Source: Pseudoips prasinana (lineage: Eukaryota; Arthropoda; Insecta; Lepidoptera; Nolidae). From it: a stretch of 64,000 nucleotides of DNA. Of the stretch, positions 11,601-20,647 are shown piece after piece. Position 1 is the stretch's first letter. Every line of letters starts with the position of its first letter. Made by a program: the position numbers and the translations under genes. The DNA lies in NCBI GenBank assembly GCA_951640165.1, contig OX621257.1, forward strand, positions 6,769,201 to 6,833,200. Direction: 5' to 3'. Under the pieces are notes generated by a model. It was not told the origin of the DNA. It ran no database searches and saw only the letters and a list, made by a program, of their open reading frames with translations.

Positions 11601-11667
11601 AATAAGCATAGAATGATATTACCACCATTTTGATATGTTCTTGTATAAAAATGTTAGTTTTTATGAA

Positions 11668-12068
11668 TGACTGTGTCCCGCAGTTTTGCCCGCGTTAAAT
11701 TTTATAAATTATAGCCTATGTGTTAATCCCGGATGTCAACTAACTCCATACCAAATTTTATTAAAATCGTTCCACCCGTTTAGACGTGAAGAAGTAACAA
11801 ACATACACACTCACACACTTTTGCCTTTATAATATTCATCATCATCATCATCATATCAGCCGAAAGACGTCCACTGCTGGACAAAGGCCTCCCCCAAAGA
11901 TCTCCACAATTGCCGGTCTTGCGCTATCCGCATCCAGCGATTTCCAGCGACCCGCACAAGATCATCGGTCCATCTTGTAGGGGGCCTGCCCACGCTGCGT
12001 CTTCCGGTTCGTGGTCGCCTCGAGAACCTTTCTGCCCCAGAACCAGAAAGGTTACAATATTAGTGTGA
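11668..12068 (-). mobile_element. degenerate Helitron with RTE insertion
   Basis: TGTCCCGCAGTTTTGCCCGC at the left is the eroded 3' hairpin in reverse, and AATATTAGTGTGAT at the right is the 5' end. An RTE tail occupies 11836-12050. Confidence 0.65.
11836..12050 (-). mobile_element. RTE LINE 3' tail inserted in a Helitron
   Basis: The CATCATCATCAT tail lies at the left, then the antisense C-terminus of the RTE protein up to the RWGRKVLEW region. Helitron sequence resumes on both sides (CCTTTATAATATT at about 11823, CAATATTAGTGTGAT at 12055), so the LINE inserted into an older Helitron. Confidence 0.75.
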
Positions 12069-12107
12069 TTATAATCAGAATAACCCAAGCAACCCTATAT
12101 TATTGTA

Positions 12108-12575
12108 CTAGATGTTTCCCACGGTTTCACCCGCGTTAAACCCGTGTCATCCGTGTTGTTCGAGTATATTTATTTAAGGGTCGTGAACGTTACAAACACT
12201 CATGCAGTTATAAGGAAACGTACAGACGCCTAATCTGGCAAATTTATTTTATAGATTTTCAACTTTATCACGTAAGTATAAGGTTCACATGCAATTGAGG
12301 AAATTTGACACATTGGGATATCTTGATTTGCTGGCGTCTGTGCATTCTTAAAAATAATAATGCTGCCAACACTTATAATAACCACAGCATTCGAATTTTA
12401 CATCATTAAAGTTAATTACAATGAATTAATTAAAAAGTTTCACTATTAATTATTGATAATATCAGCTATATAACTACAAAGTTCCACCATAATCCGTTCC
12501 GTAGTTTTTCCGTGAAAGTAGTAACAAACCTCCATACATCCCTACTCACAAACTTTCGTAGTAATATTTGTAGGA
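12108..12575 (-). mobile_element. Helitron-like copy with internal MITE
   Basis: It has CTAG at 12108 after an A, a CACGGTTTCACCCGCG hairpin in reverse, and the 5' end ATTCCTACAAATATTACTAC in reverse near 12575. A mariner-like foldback MITE lies within (12213-12345). Confidence 0.6.
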
Positions 12576-12652
12576 ATTCATCATCAGCCTGATATCGTCC
12601 ACCGCTGGATATAGGCCTCCTTCAAAGGTTTCTATAACGGCGGGTGGCTGGG

Positions 12653-13885
12653 TGTCACAAGTCACCCTGGTGGTTGCCAACCGTCTAGACTGCAGTTGTG
12701 CAGTCTAGATGGTCACCCTGGTGGTTGCCATCCGTCTAGACTGCAGTTGTGCAGTCTAGATGGTCACCCTGGTGGTTGCCATCCGTCTAGACTGCAGTTG
12801 TGCAGTCTAGATGGTCACCCTTGTGGTTCCCATCCATCTAGACTGCAGTTGTGCAGTATAGATAGTCACCCTGGTGGTTGCCATCCGTCTAGACTGCAGT
12901 TGTGCAGTCTAGATGGTCACCCTGGTGGTTGCCATCCATCTAGACTGCAGTTGTGCAGTCTAGATGGTCACCCTGGTGGTTACCATCCGTCTAGACTGCA
13001 GTTGTGCAGTTTAGATGGTCACCCTGGTGGTTGCCATCCGTCTAGACTGCAGTTGTGCAGTCTAGATGGTCACCCTGGTGGTTGCCATCCATCTAGACTG
13101 CAGTTGTGCAGTCTAGATGGTTACCCTGGTGGTTGCCATCCGTCTAGACTGCAGTTGTGCAGTCTAGATGGTCACCCTGGTGGTTACCATCCATCTAGAC
13201 TGCAGTTGTGCAGTCTAGATGGTCACCCTGGTGGTTGCCATCCGTCTAGACTGCAGTTGTGCAGTCTAGATGGTCACCCTGGTGGTTACCATCCATCTAG
13301 ACTGCAGTTGTGCAGTCTAGATAGTCACCCTGGTGGTTGCCATCCGTCTAGACTGCAGTTGTGCAGTCTAGATGGTCACCCTGGTGGTTACCATCCATCT
13401 AGACTGCAGTCTAGTTGTTCACCCTGGTGGTTGCCATCCATCTAGACGGCAGTTGTGCAGTCTAGATGGTCACCCTGGGGGTTGCCATCCATCTAAACTG
13501 CAGTCGTGCAGTATAGATGGTCACCCTGGTGGTTGCCATCCATCTAGACTGCAATTGTGCAGTCTAGATGGTCACCCTGGTGGTTGCCATCCATCTAGAC
13601 GGCAGTTGTGCAGTCTAGATGGTCACCCTGGGGGTTGCCATCCATCTAAACTGCAGTCGTGCAGTATAGATGGTCACCCTGGTGGTTGCCATCCATCTAG
13701 CATCCATCTAGACGGCAGTTGTGCAGTCTAGATGGTCACCCTGGGGGTTGCCATCCATCTAAACTGCAGTCGTGCAGTATAGATGGTCACCCTGGTGGTT
13801 GCCATCCATCTAGACTGCAATTATGCAGTCTAGATGGTCACCCTGGTGGTTGCCATCCATCTAGACGGCAGTTGTGCAGTCTAGA
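12653..13885 (+). repeat. minisatellite, 51-bp unit, about 24 copies
   Basis: The unit reads TCTAGACTGCAGTTGTGCAG, then TCTAGATGGTCACCCTGGTG, then GTTGCCATCCG. CTAGACTGCA and TGCAGTCTAG form a perfect hairpin around GTTG, and ATGGTCACC with GGTTGCCAT a second imperfect one. From about 13440 a three-unit period (153 bp) repeats, marked by GACGGCAG, AAACTGCAGTCG and GACTGCAATT variants. One unit near 13695 is truncated. Because 51 is divisible by 3 it stays open in several frames without being a gene. Confidence 0.95.
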
Positions 13886-14082
13886 ATTTTTCCTACTTAC
13901 TTGACACTTATATATTTTGGATAATTCATACAATATCTTTATTAATTCTTTGTAGCCTATGTGGTATTCCGATCTATAAGCTGTATTTTTGTAAAGTTTC
14001 ATTAATATCCATTCAGTAGTTTTTACTTAAAAGAGTAACCAACAAAGAGTTATAAACTTTCGCGTTTATAATATTAGTAGGA
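13885..14082 (-). mobile_element. Helitron-type fragment bordering the minisatellite
   Basis: TTTTTCCTACTTACTTGACA is followed by TTGTAGCCTATGTGGTATTC and the end TATAATATTAGTAGGAT. It is homologous to 2567-2762, so the minisatellite probably lies at or in a Helitron. Confidence 0.6.
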
Positions 14083-14212
14083 TAACTTGATATGCATAAA
14101 TTATACAAATACAAATTTATTATAAAAAAGAAAGAAAATCGTTAAGATAAATTATTATTATGTTTGTTTAGAATTAGCACCAAACCAGTTCTTGCAAATA
14201 ATAGATTTAAAA

Positions 14213-14767
14213 TAAAAAAGGTTTTTATTCACGTAGACTTTAAAAAAGCGCTTGTAAATAGTCAGAACATGTTTGTAGTAATATAGTTGTATACATTAGA
14301 TATTATTTCTAGTAACATAGATATTTAGGTTCATCTTGTATGAAAGCATTTATAAAATTTATTTTATTACAGAAATGATATTTAGCTAGCTCGTATCAAG
14401 TTATTGTCAAGAGATTATGTTTAATTATTTAGTTTAAGTCTAATATTTTTACTACATATTGTCAATGGTTCTGTCTATATTAAAGGTATTATTATTATGA
14501 CGGACCTTGTGTTAATAACGACGGTCGCGCTTTAATGCTACCACCGGATCCAATGCGCCCCAACTGAGAAGACCCAGCGAAACAAACTCAGTGGGTTCAT
14601 CTACTACCGGTTTCAACACGACCCAGTTGAGACGGTCCGGCGAAACATACTCAAGCGGGCATGAACATGGGATTTGGTCCAATTAGAGTAATTATTTAGT
14701 AGGCAAACACAATATATGCTCGATCGGTTGTCTGAATGCTTATTATTTTAGATTATATTTAGGTATA
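14213..14767 (+). repeat. dispersed repeat, right member of an inverted pair
   Basis: The mirror of 8349-8897, starting AAAGGTTTTTATTCACGTAG. The two copies are about 5.3 kb apart and differ by scattered substitutions and small gaps. Confidence 0.75.
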
Positions 14768-15385
14768 CAAAAGAAAAACTTCGAAACAATAACATTATTC
14801 ATTTAAGTTTTTGAGACGTAGTGTTAAGTATGTCATGTATCTTTGTGAATGATTCAAAGTCCTTATGGCTATTTCCCTTGTTTTTGTAGCAAGGTTAAGG
14901 GTAATTATTCTTGGCACACTTCATCTATAGTATATTATGAATAACAACTCAACGTTTTGATGGCTAATCATAGTTAGTTTTGAACTGGCTAGTAGCCAAA
15001 AAATAATAGAAGATATTTAGCTGAAAGGACTTATTCCATATGACTTGCTTTTGCGATTTTGAAACGTAAGTACTAAAGCTTAAGGTTCTATATTAGTAGC
15101 TGTAATATTGACCTTTATGTGAATGTGTACTTTTTGATAAATAACATCCAATTACCGTTGCAATAACAACAATTATATTATAACATTGGGCTGTCAGTCT
15201 TAAGAAGTACCAAATGGATGTACATACTATGATTCTCGTTTAGTTTACTCCTCAGATGTGTTAGTTCACTTGTTGAAATGGAGTCGTCCTCCGGATCTAC
15301 TCCACTGTCGGCTATTATATAACATCTAACAATATTAGTGTTAAATATTTTCAGGGATAGTTAATAATAACTAGGGAAATTAAAA
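14768..15385. other. AT-rich sequence, nothing recognised
   Basis: No open frame of interest and no repeat ends. Confidence 0.35.
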
Positions 15386-15666
15386 TACCGGCCAACTGCG
15401 AGTCGGACTCGCGCACGAAGGGTTAATTACCATTATCTATAAAAATTCACGTTTGTTGTATAGGAGCCCCCTTAATTATTTTTTTATTTAGTTTTTTAGT
15501 ATTTGTTGTTATAGCGGCATCAGAAATACATCATCTGTGAAAATTTCAACTGTCTAACTATCACGGTTCATGAGATACAGCTTGGTGCCAAACGGACAGA
15601 TAGATAGTCAGCGAAGTCTTAGTAATAGGGCCCCGTTTTACCCTTTGGGTACGGAACCCTAAAAAT
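15386..15666 (+). repeat. dispersed repeat ending GGGTACGGAACCCTAAAAA
   Basis: TACCGGCCAACTGCGAGTCG, a middle with ATGAGATACAGCTTGGTG, and CCCTTTGGGTACGGAACCCT. A longer related copy is at 18169-18732 and a partial one at 25435-25560. Such repeats are widespread in Lepidoptera; the class is not assigned. Confidence 0.65.
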
Positions 15667-15679
15667 ATATTATTCTATG

Positions 15680-16031
15680 GTATCTCGCAAATAAATCTGT
15701 TGAAATATATCCCAACAATTGGTTTAATTTTTTTTATTTTATGAGAGCAAGAGAAATAAGCACGTGGGTCATCTGAAGGTAAGTGATCAACGCCACCCAT
15801 GGACACTCTCAACACCAGAGCCGCACGTGCGTTGTCGGCCTTTAAGAAAAGAATAGGCTCGCTTCTTGAAGGTTGCCATGTCATACCGGATCGGAAATAC
15901 CTACGCAGTTAATTGATTCCACAGAGTGCTAGCGCGTGGTAAAAAGTTTCTTGTGAAACGCACGGTGATGATGAAATTTCCACTTTGGCGTGAGGGTGTA
16001 TGGCGGAATATGGCGGCAGGTATAAGCTCGA
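15680..16031. other. probable LINE-derived remnant
   Basis: GTGATCAACGCCACCCATGG and AAGGTTGCCATGTC, CGGATCGGAAATACCTAC resemble a common lepidopteran repeat, but the class cannot be fixed from sequence. Confidence 0.3.
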
Positions 16032-16390
16032 TCACCCAAAGAGCAATGGAGAGGGCTATGCTCGGAGTTTCCCTTCGGGATCGAATCAGAAATGTCGAAA
16101 TCCGCAGGCGAACCAAAGTCACCGACATAGCCCGAAGAATTGCAAAACTGAAGTGGCAGGGCGGGGCACATAGCTCGTAGAACCGACGGCCGTTGGGGCA
16201 GAAAGATTCTCGAGTGGCGACCACGAACCGGAAGACGCAGCGTGGGCAGGCCCCCTACAAGATGGGCCGATGATCTTGTGCGGGTCGCTGGAAGGATGCG
16301 AATAGCGCAAGACCGGCAATTGTGGAGATCTTTGGGGGAGGCCTTTGTCCAGCAATGGACGTCTTTCGGCTGATATGATGATGATGATGG
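16032..16390 (+). pseudogene. RTE LINE 3' fragment with frameshift
   Basis: It encodes [35 protein letters not shown], then a small deletion shifts the frame. The GRKILEW and GRPPTRW segments follow in another frame and it ends with GATATGATGATGATG. Confidence 0.8.
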
Positions 16391-16499
16391 TATAAGCTCG
16401 ATCAATTCTTCTGAACACTCCCCAATCAATGCGGTAAAGGACAAATAGAGACACCACGTCTCTCCGCAGGGCAAGATTCGTTTATGTTTTTAATTCCAA

Positions 16500-16650
16500 C
16501 ATACGAACAAAATGAACTCATATGTTAATGCGATAAAGGTATATAACAAATTACCAAACAGTTTCAAAGATCTTCATTCACCCAAAAAAAATACACAATA
16601 GTTAAAAGATAAATGTTTTTACGATCTGGAAGAATATCTAACGCATCGCG
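16500..16650 (+). pseudogene. LINE C-terminal fragment
   Basis: AIKVYNKLPNSFKDLHSPKK, a stop, then CFYDLEEYLTHR resembles the last residues of CR1-like LINE proteins. It is degenerate. Confidence 0.4.
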
Positions 16651-17164
16651 GTGTATTTTGACATTAGACATTATATATATTGGTATATATACCTTATAAA
16701 ATGATTAATTATTTGCGATGTTATTAAATTATTTAATTGTAATCAATTGACATTTCTTATTATTTGACATTATCATTATTATTATCTCACTGAATTTGAC
16801 ATGAATGACATCAAATAATTAATTATGCCATAATTCAACAATGAGTAATGAGTTGCTTGCTTTGAAAAATATTAGAGTATTACTGTTTAAAAGCCAAACA
16901 TTTGCACACCAAAACAGAAAGGTAGAATGTAAAAGGACCATTTTAATATAAGACCATACCTACCATGTAAACTACATTCGTGCAAATAAACGGATTTGTA
17001 TTTGTACGATGGAATAGTATTTTTTTACATATTTTTCAGTCGTCAATATGACCTAATACTAATAAGCTACCCTTGAAAATCATACTAATATTATACAACA
17101 TCTATAGTAATATTAGAAAGAGGTATAGTTTGTGTGGAACTATTCTTCGGAACCGATAAATAAA
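16651..17164. other. AT-rich sequence, nothing recognised
   Basis: No coding or structural feature seen. Confidence 0.35.
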
Positions 17165-17415
17165 TATAAAATAAAAAAGGTTTTTATTCACGTAGACTTT
17201 AAAAAGCGCTGGTAAATAGTCAGAACATGTTTGTGGTAATATATAAATATGTACACGGATTGTAGCAAAAAAAATTACAATGAGATTTATTTTATAACAG
17301 TAACGAAATTTAGCTTTATTAAGTTATTGTCAAGGATCATGTAGGTTTAATTATCGAAATTTTAAATTTTAGCTATATTTTTACTACATATTGTCTGAAT
17401 GGTTCTGTCTTATTT
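17165..17415 (+). repeat. partial third copy of the 550-bp dispersed repeat
   Basis: It starts AAAAGGTTTTTATTCACGTA and runs to TATTGTCTGAATGGTTCTGTC. It lacks the GC-richer half. Confidence 0.65.
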
Positions 17416-17588
17416 TTAAAAATCCTTTTACTTTTTCAATTCTTTTTAGAGACACAATTCATAGCATTATTTGGGTTCAGGTGGTAGAGCAGGGAACTTT
17501 CGAAAAATAAACCGAACCACACTCATAATTTCATCACAAATAAATATGGTTACCGCCCTATGAAGTAGGAATGGGTCAGCTGTATTTA

Positions 17589-17608
17589 GGGGGGGGGGGG
17601 GGGGGGGG
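17589..17608 (+). repeat. run of 20 G
   Basis: An uninterrupted G20, unusual in this AT-rich DNA. It could form a G-quadruplex or be inaccurate in length. Confidence 0.9.
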
Positions 17609-17654
17609 CAATGGACTGCACCTAACACGCTGTGTCAGGCTACGACTACTCGTA

Positions 17655-18022
17655 TGCCTGCCTCATTGGTCTAGCGGTAGCGTGTTCAATCCGCAGATAA
17701 TGAGGTGCTGGGTTCAAATCCCGGGTCGGGCCAAAAAGTGATTTTGGGATTTTTCCGTAGAAAAGAAACTTCACAGCCCGAAGTCTGGAAGTTGGCGGTA
17801 TTACACCCCCGTGCCTCGCAGGCACGTAAAGCCGTCGGTCCTGTACCTAAACTCTTTCCGGTCGTGTCGCTAGTCGTCCCATCGGATCATGAGAGTGATG
17901 GAATAGAATGTGCCCCTGTGTTTGCGCACACACTTGTGCACTATAATATGTCCTGCGCAATTGGCTAGTCTCCATTGAGACTGGCCGCCGTGGCCGAAAT
18001 TCGGTCGGGAAGACATTATTAC
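17655..18022 (+). mobile_element. tRNA-derived SINE (family D)
   Basis: A tRNA-like head, TTGGTCTAGCGGTAGCGTG and GGGTTCAAATCCCGGGTCGG, is followed by a body with CCTCGCAGGCACGTAAAGCC, CATGAGAGTGATGGAATAG and CATTGAGACTGGCCGCCGTG. The inverse copy is at 4417-4771; fragments are at 38497-38572 and 62331-62506. Confidence 0.75.
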
Positions 18023-18168
18023 TCGTATGCCACACTGCTGATACAAAATCTCAAAAGGTATTAAAACTTGTTCTTTCTAAAAGTGTAATATTTGTGTCTG
18101 ACGTAAACACACATAAACACGTTTGTGTATGACGTTGTTTTCGGTATGATGATGGTAGTATGAGCTTG

Positions 18169-18732
18169 CAAAAAGCGGCCAAGAGCGAGTCGGAGTCGCG
18201 ATGAAGGGTTCCGTAGCAGCAAGTATTTGAGTTGATTGATTGAAAGATAAATTGTGGATTATGATTAATGACGTTATTAAAAAAAATACTTACTAGATGT
18301 CGTTCAAACCAATTTTCGGTGGAAGTTAGCATGGTAATGTACATCATATATTTTTTTAGGTTTATCATGCTCTTATATTAGAAGTTACAGGGGCGGGGGT
18401 CATTTTACCACTTTGGAGGTATCTCTCGCCAAAGTATTCAGTTTAGAAAAAAAATATTTAAGAAACTTTAATATAATTTTTGAAGACCTATCTATAGATA
18501 CACAGCCGTTGATGAAAAAGAAAAATTTGAGTTTCAGTTCTAAGTAGGGGGATTTTTTTTTCTATTTTTGTGTGAAAATCTTAATACGGTTCACAGAATA
18601 CATCTACTTACCAATTTTTCGCCAAAGTTTCGGAAAAAGTGGCTGTGAGTGTGACATACGGACGGACGGACAGACACGACGAATCCATAAGGGTTCCGTT
18701 TTATGTTTTTGGCTACGGAACCCTAAAAACGA
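18169..18732 (+). repeat. longer copy of the GGAACCCTAAAAA repeat
   Basis: AAAGCGGCCAAGAGCGAGTC, an internal segment with GGTAATGTACATCATATAT, and GACGGACGGACAGACACG, ending GGCTACGGAACCCTAAAAAC. Confidence 0.65.
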
Positions 18733-18897
18733 GACTTACAAACTAGTTAATGCTATAATTATAATTGATAATAATTTCAATTTATTAAATGTTAAATATC
18801 GTGTTTCTGTGTAAGTTACTGATATATGTACATATATTCAGTGAGGTATTTTAAATTCTTTTTTTTAAGACTAAGTCCGCTCTAGGGAATTGGATGC

Positions 18898-19335
18898 GTG
18901 TGTCGCGTACTTTATGAGGAGAAGTTTTCAATAAGCTTCCTTCGCTCGCTGAAGCCATCTCGCACCCCCTTACGAGGGCGGAGGACTCCGTTCCGGGGCA
19001 TCGCCCACTTTCCGGAGGTATCAAATCGCGTCCCGTTTGTTAACGGGACGGTCGTTGTGTGTGATCCCTGGGAGTGTGGATCTTTTAGTTTATATCCCCC
19101 CCGACACCGAGGGCGCTGGTCATAGCTTAATGCCGTGGCCTCTGTTGCTGGCTTCTTTGGCTACCCCCTTTCCGTGTTCTCTTCTTTCTGTCGGGCGGTC
19201 AAGCCACACCGGGTGAGACACCTTGCGGTGAGGCCCAGCGAGGCTAACCAGCGGCCGACAGTGACGGACACAAAGGAAGGGGTGCTTGTGTTACTATCCC
19301 TGATCTTAGGGGGTAGTTTTGGTGTTTGGTGTCGA
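18898..19335 (-). other. GC-rich 3' region of the ORF1-only LINE
   Basis: This stretch lies between the short ORF stop and the A-tail. It shows no endonuclease or reverse transcriptase motif on the minus strand. It is probably 3' UTR. Confidence 0.5.
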
Positions 19336-19776
19336 CTATGACCGGGGTCCCAGGGATTCCTCAGTCATGTGGTTAGTTGGGGGCGATGCCGCGGTGGATG
19401 CGCCGCCCATCTGAGAGGATACCAGGTGGACGAGTCCTCCCATGATGATCGGGAGGGGGTTTTGTCCAGTCTGGATTGCTAAATTTGCGTCATTTAAGAG
19501 TCGCATTCCGAAGCGGATGAGCTCCGCTATGTCGACCGGGGCCCACGTTGTAGGTGCGGTTCTGTTTTGCTCCGCCTGTTGCGGGGGAGGGGATGCGATC
19601 GTAGGTGTTGGTGCGGCTGTCAGTGGTGGTGCGGCGGGCTGTTGTTCTCCGCTACTTGGGTTCGTAGGGGCGGGAGCAGAGTTGGTTACTTGCTTCCGCT
19701 CACCTTTGCGTTTCTTTTTCTTCTTACGGGGCTTTGGTCGGCTCCCGTGTCCTCTCGGTTCGTTGGCGGCCGCCAT
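19336..19776 (-). CDS. short ORF downstream of LINE ORF1, coupled by TAATG
   Basis: A 146-codon frame starts at the ATG that overlaps the ORF1 stop by one base (TAATG at 19774-19778). It begins MAAANEPRGHG, has a lysine/arginine block KPRKKKKKRKGERK, an Ala/Pro-rich linker, then VDIAELIRFGMRLLNDANLA. The helical end resembles the C-terminus found on many Jockey-type ORF1 proteins, so it may be the ORF1 C-terminus after a frameshift rather than a separate protein. Confidence 0.5.
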   Translation of the reverse strand: MAAANEPRGHGSRPKPRKKKKKRKGERKQVTNSAPAPTNPSSGEQQPAAPPLTAAPTPTIASPPPQQAEQNRTAPTTWAPVDIAELIRFGMRLLNDANLAIQTGQNPLPIIMGGLVHLVSSQMGGASTAASPPTNHMTEESLGPRS

Positions 19777-20647
19777 TAGCGACCCCGACGGGGCTTCTCC
19801 CTTGGGAATGGCTGGTTTTGTTTTTTCCGTAATCTGTCGGGACTTGTGCCCGCCCTCTTATTACGGAGTTCAACTCTATAAATGCGGCATCGAGGGCTGT
19901 TTGCCGGATGTGCTTCGCCGCAGTTTGCGCAGCAAGCCGGCTGATCCCTTGGGACCGGGCACTCCTTTGCGTAGTGCGCTCCCCCGCAGCGTACACAAGC
20001 TTGCGGGCGATGACATTGGTGGGAGGAGTGCCGGAACTTCTGGCAGCGGTGGCACTGCGCCGGGCCTTTCTTACCGCGCCATGTTTCAAACACTACGCCG
20101 GGCATACCCATAAACTCATTTATGTGATAGATCCGCGGTGTAGTGTCCGGGGTTCTTTTTATTAGGGCATAGTAGATGCACCCGGGTCTTCCTTGCCGGG
20201 CGCGAATGTGTCGTACGAACTCGGGTTCAAAGTCTTGTTCGCGTAGCGCCTCCTCGATCTCCTCGACCGGGGTGTGTACCGGTAGCCCTCTTATGGCTAC
20301 TTTTAAATTTCTTTCCTTCGGGAGGGAGTATGAAAACCAGGACAGGCCTTCCTCCTTCTCCAGTTTGCAGAGGTATCCCTGCACTGTCCTGTATTCTTCA
20401 CCTCCCTCCGGGGTAAAGCGGATTCCCTGCTGGTAGGGGCGCACGTGGGGGGTGTACCCCAGTAGATCTTTGAGCGCCTTGATGTGTGTTGCCCAATTTG
20501 GGAATTTCTCTACAATCAGTGGAGGGTATTTTTCTTTTTTGTTACTAAGTCCAGCGGTGGGTAGCTGGGCCTTTGGCTTCTTGTTCTTGTCGGTGACGTG
20601 AACTGGTTCCCTGTCGGGTTGGGTTGGCTTCCTTGCTGCGGCCGCAG

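Noticed and set aside
12653..13885. CRISPR-like array
   Set aside because: There are no unique spacers between repeats; units are contiguous 51-bp copies in a eukaryotic genome. The same applies to the 138-bp array at 41357-42260.
12696..13904. Long open frames of a 17-residue repeat (LCSLDGHPGGCHPSRLQ type)
   Set aside because: The 51-bp minisatellite unit is a multiple of 3, so it stays open by construction. There is no start context, no domain, and the frame breaks wherever units are truncated.
19442..20113. 223-codon plus-strand frame opposite the LINE ORF1
   Set aside because: It is the GC-rich antisense of the zinc-knuckle ORF and has no domain of its own.
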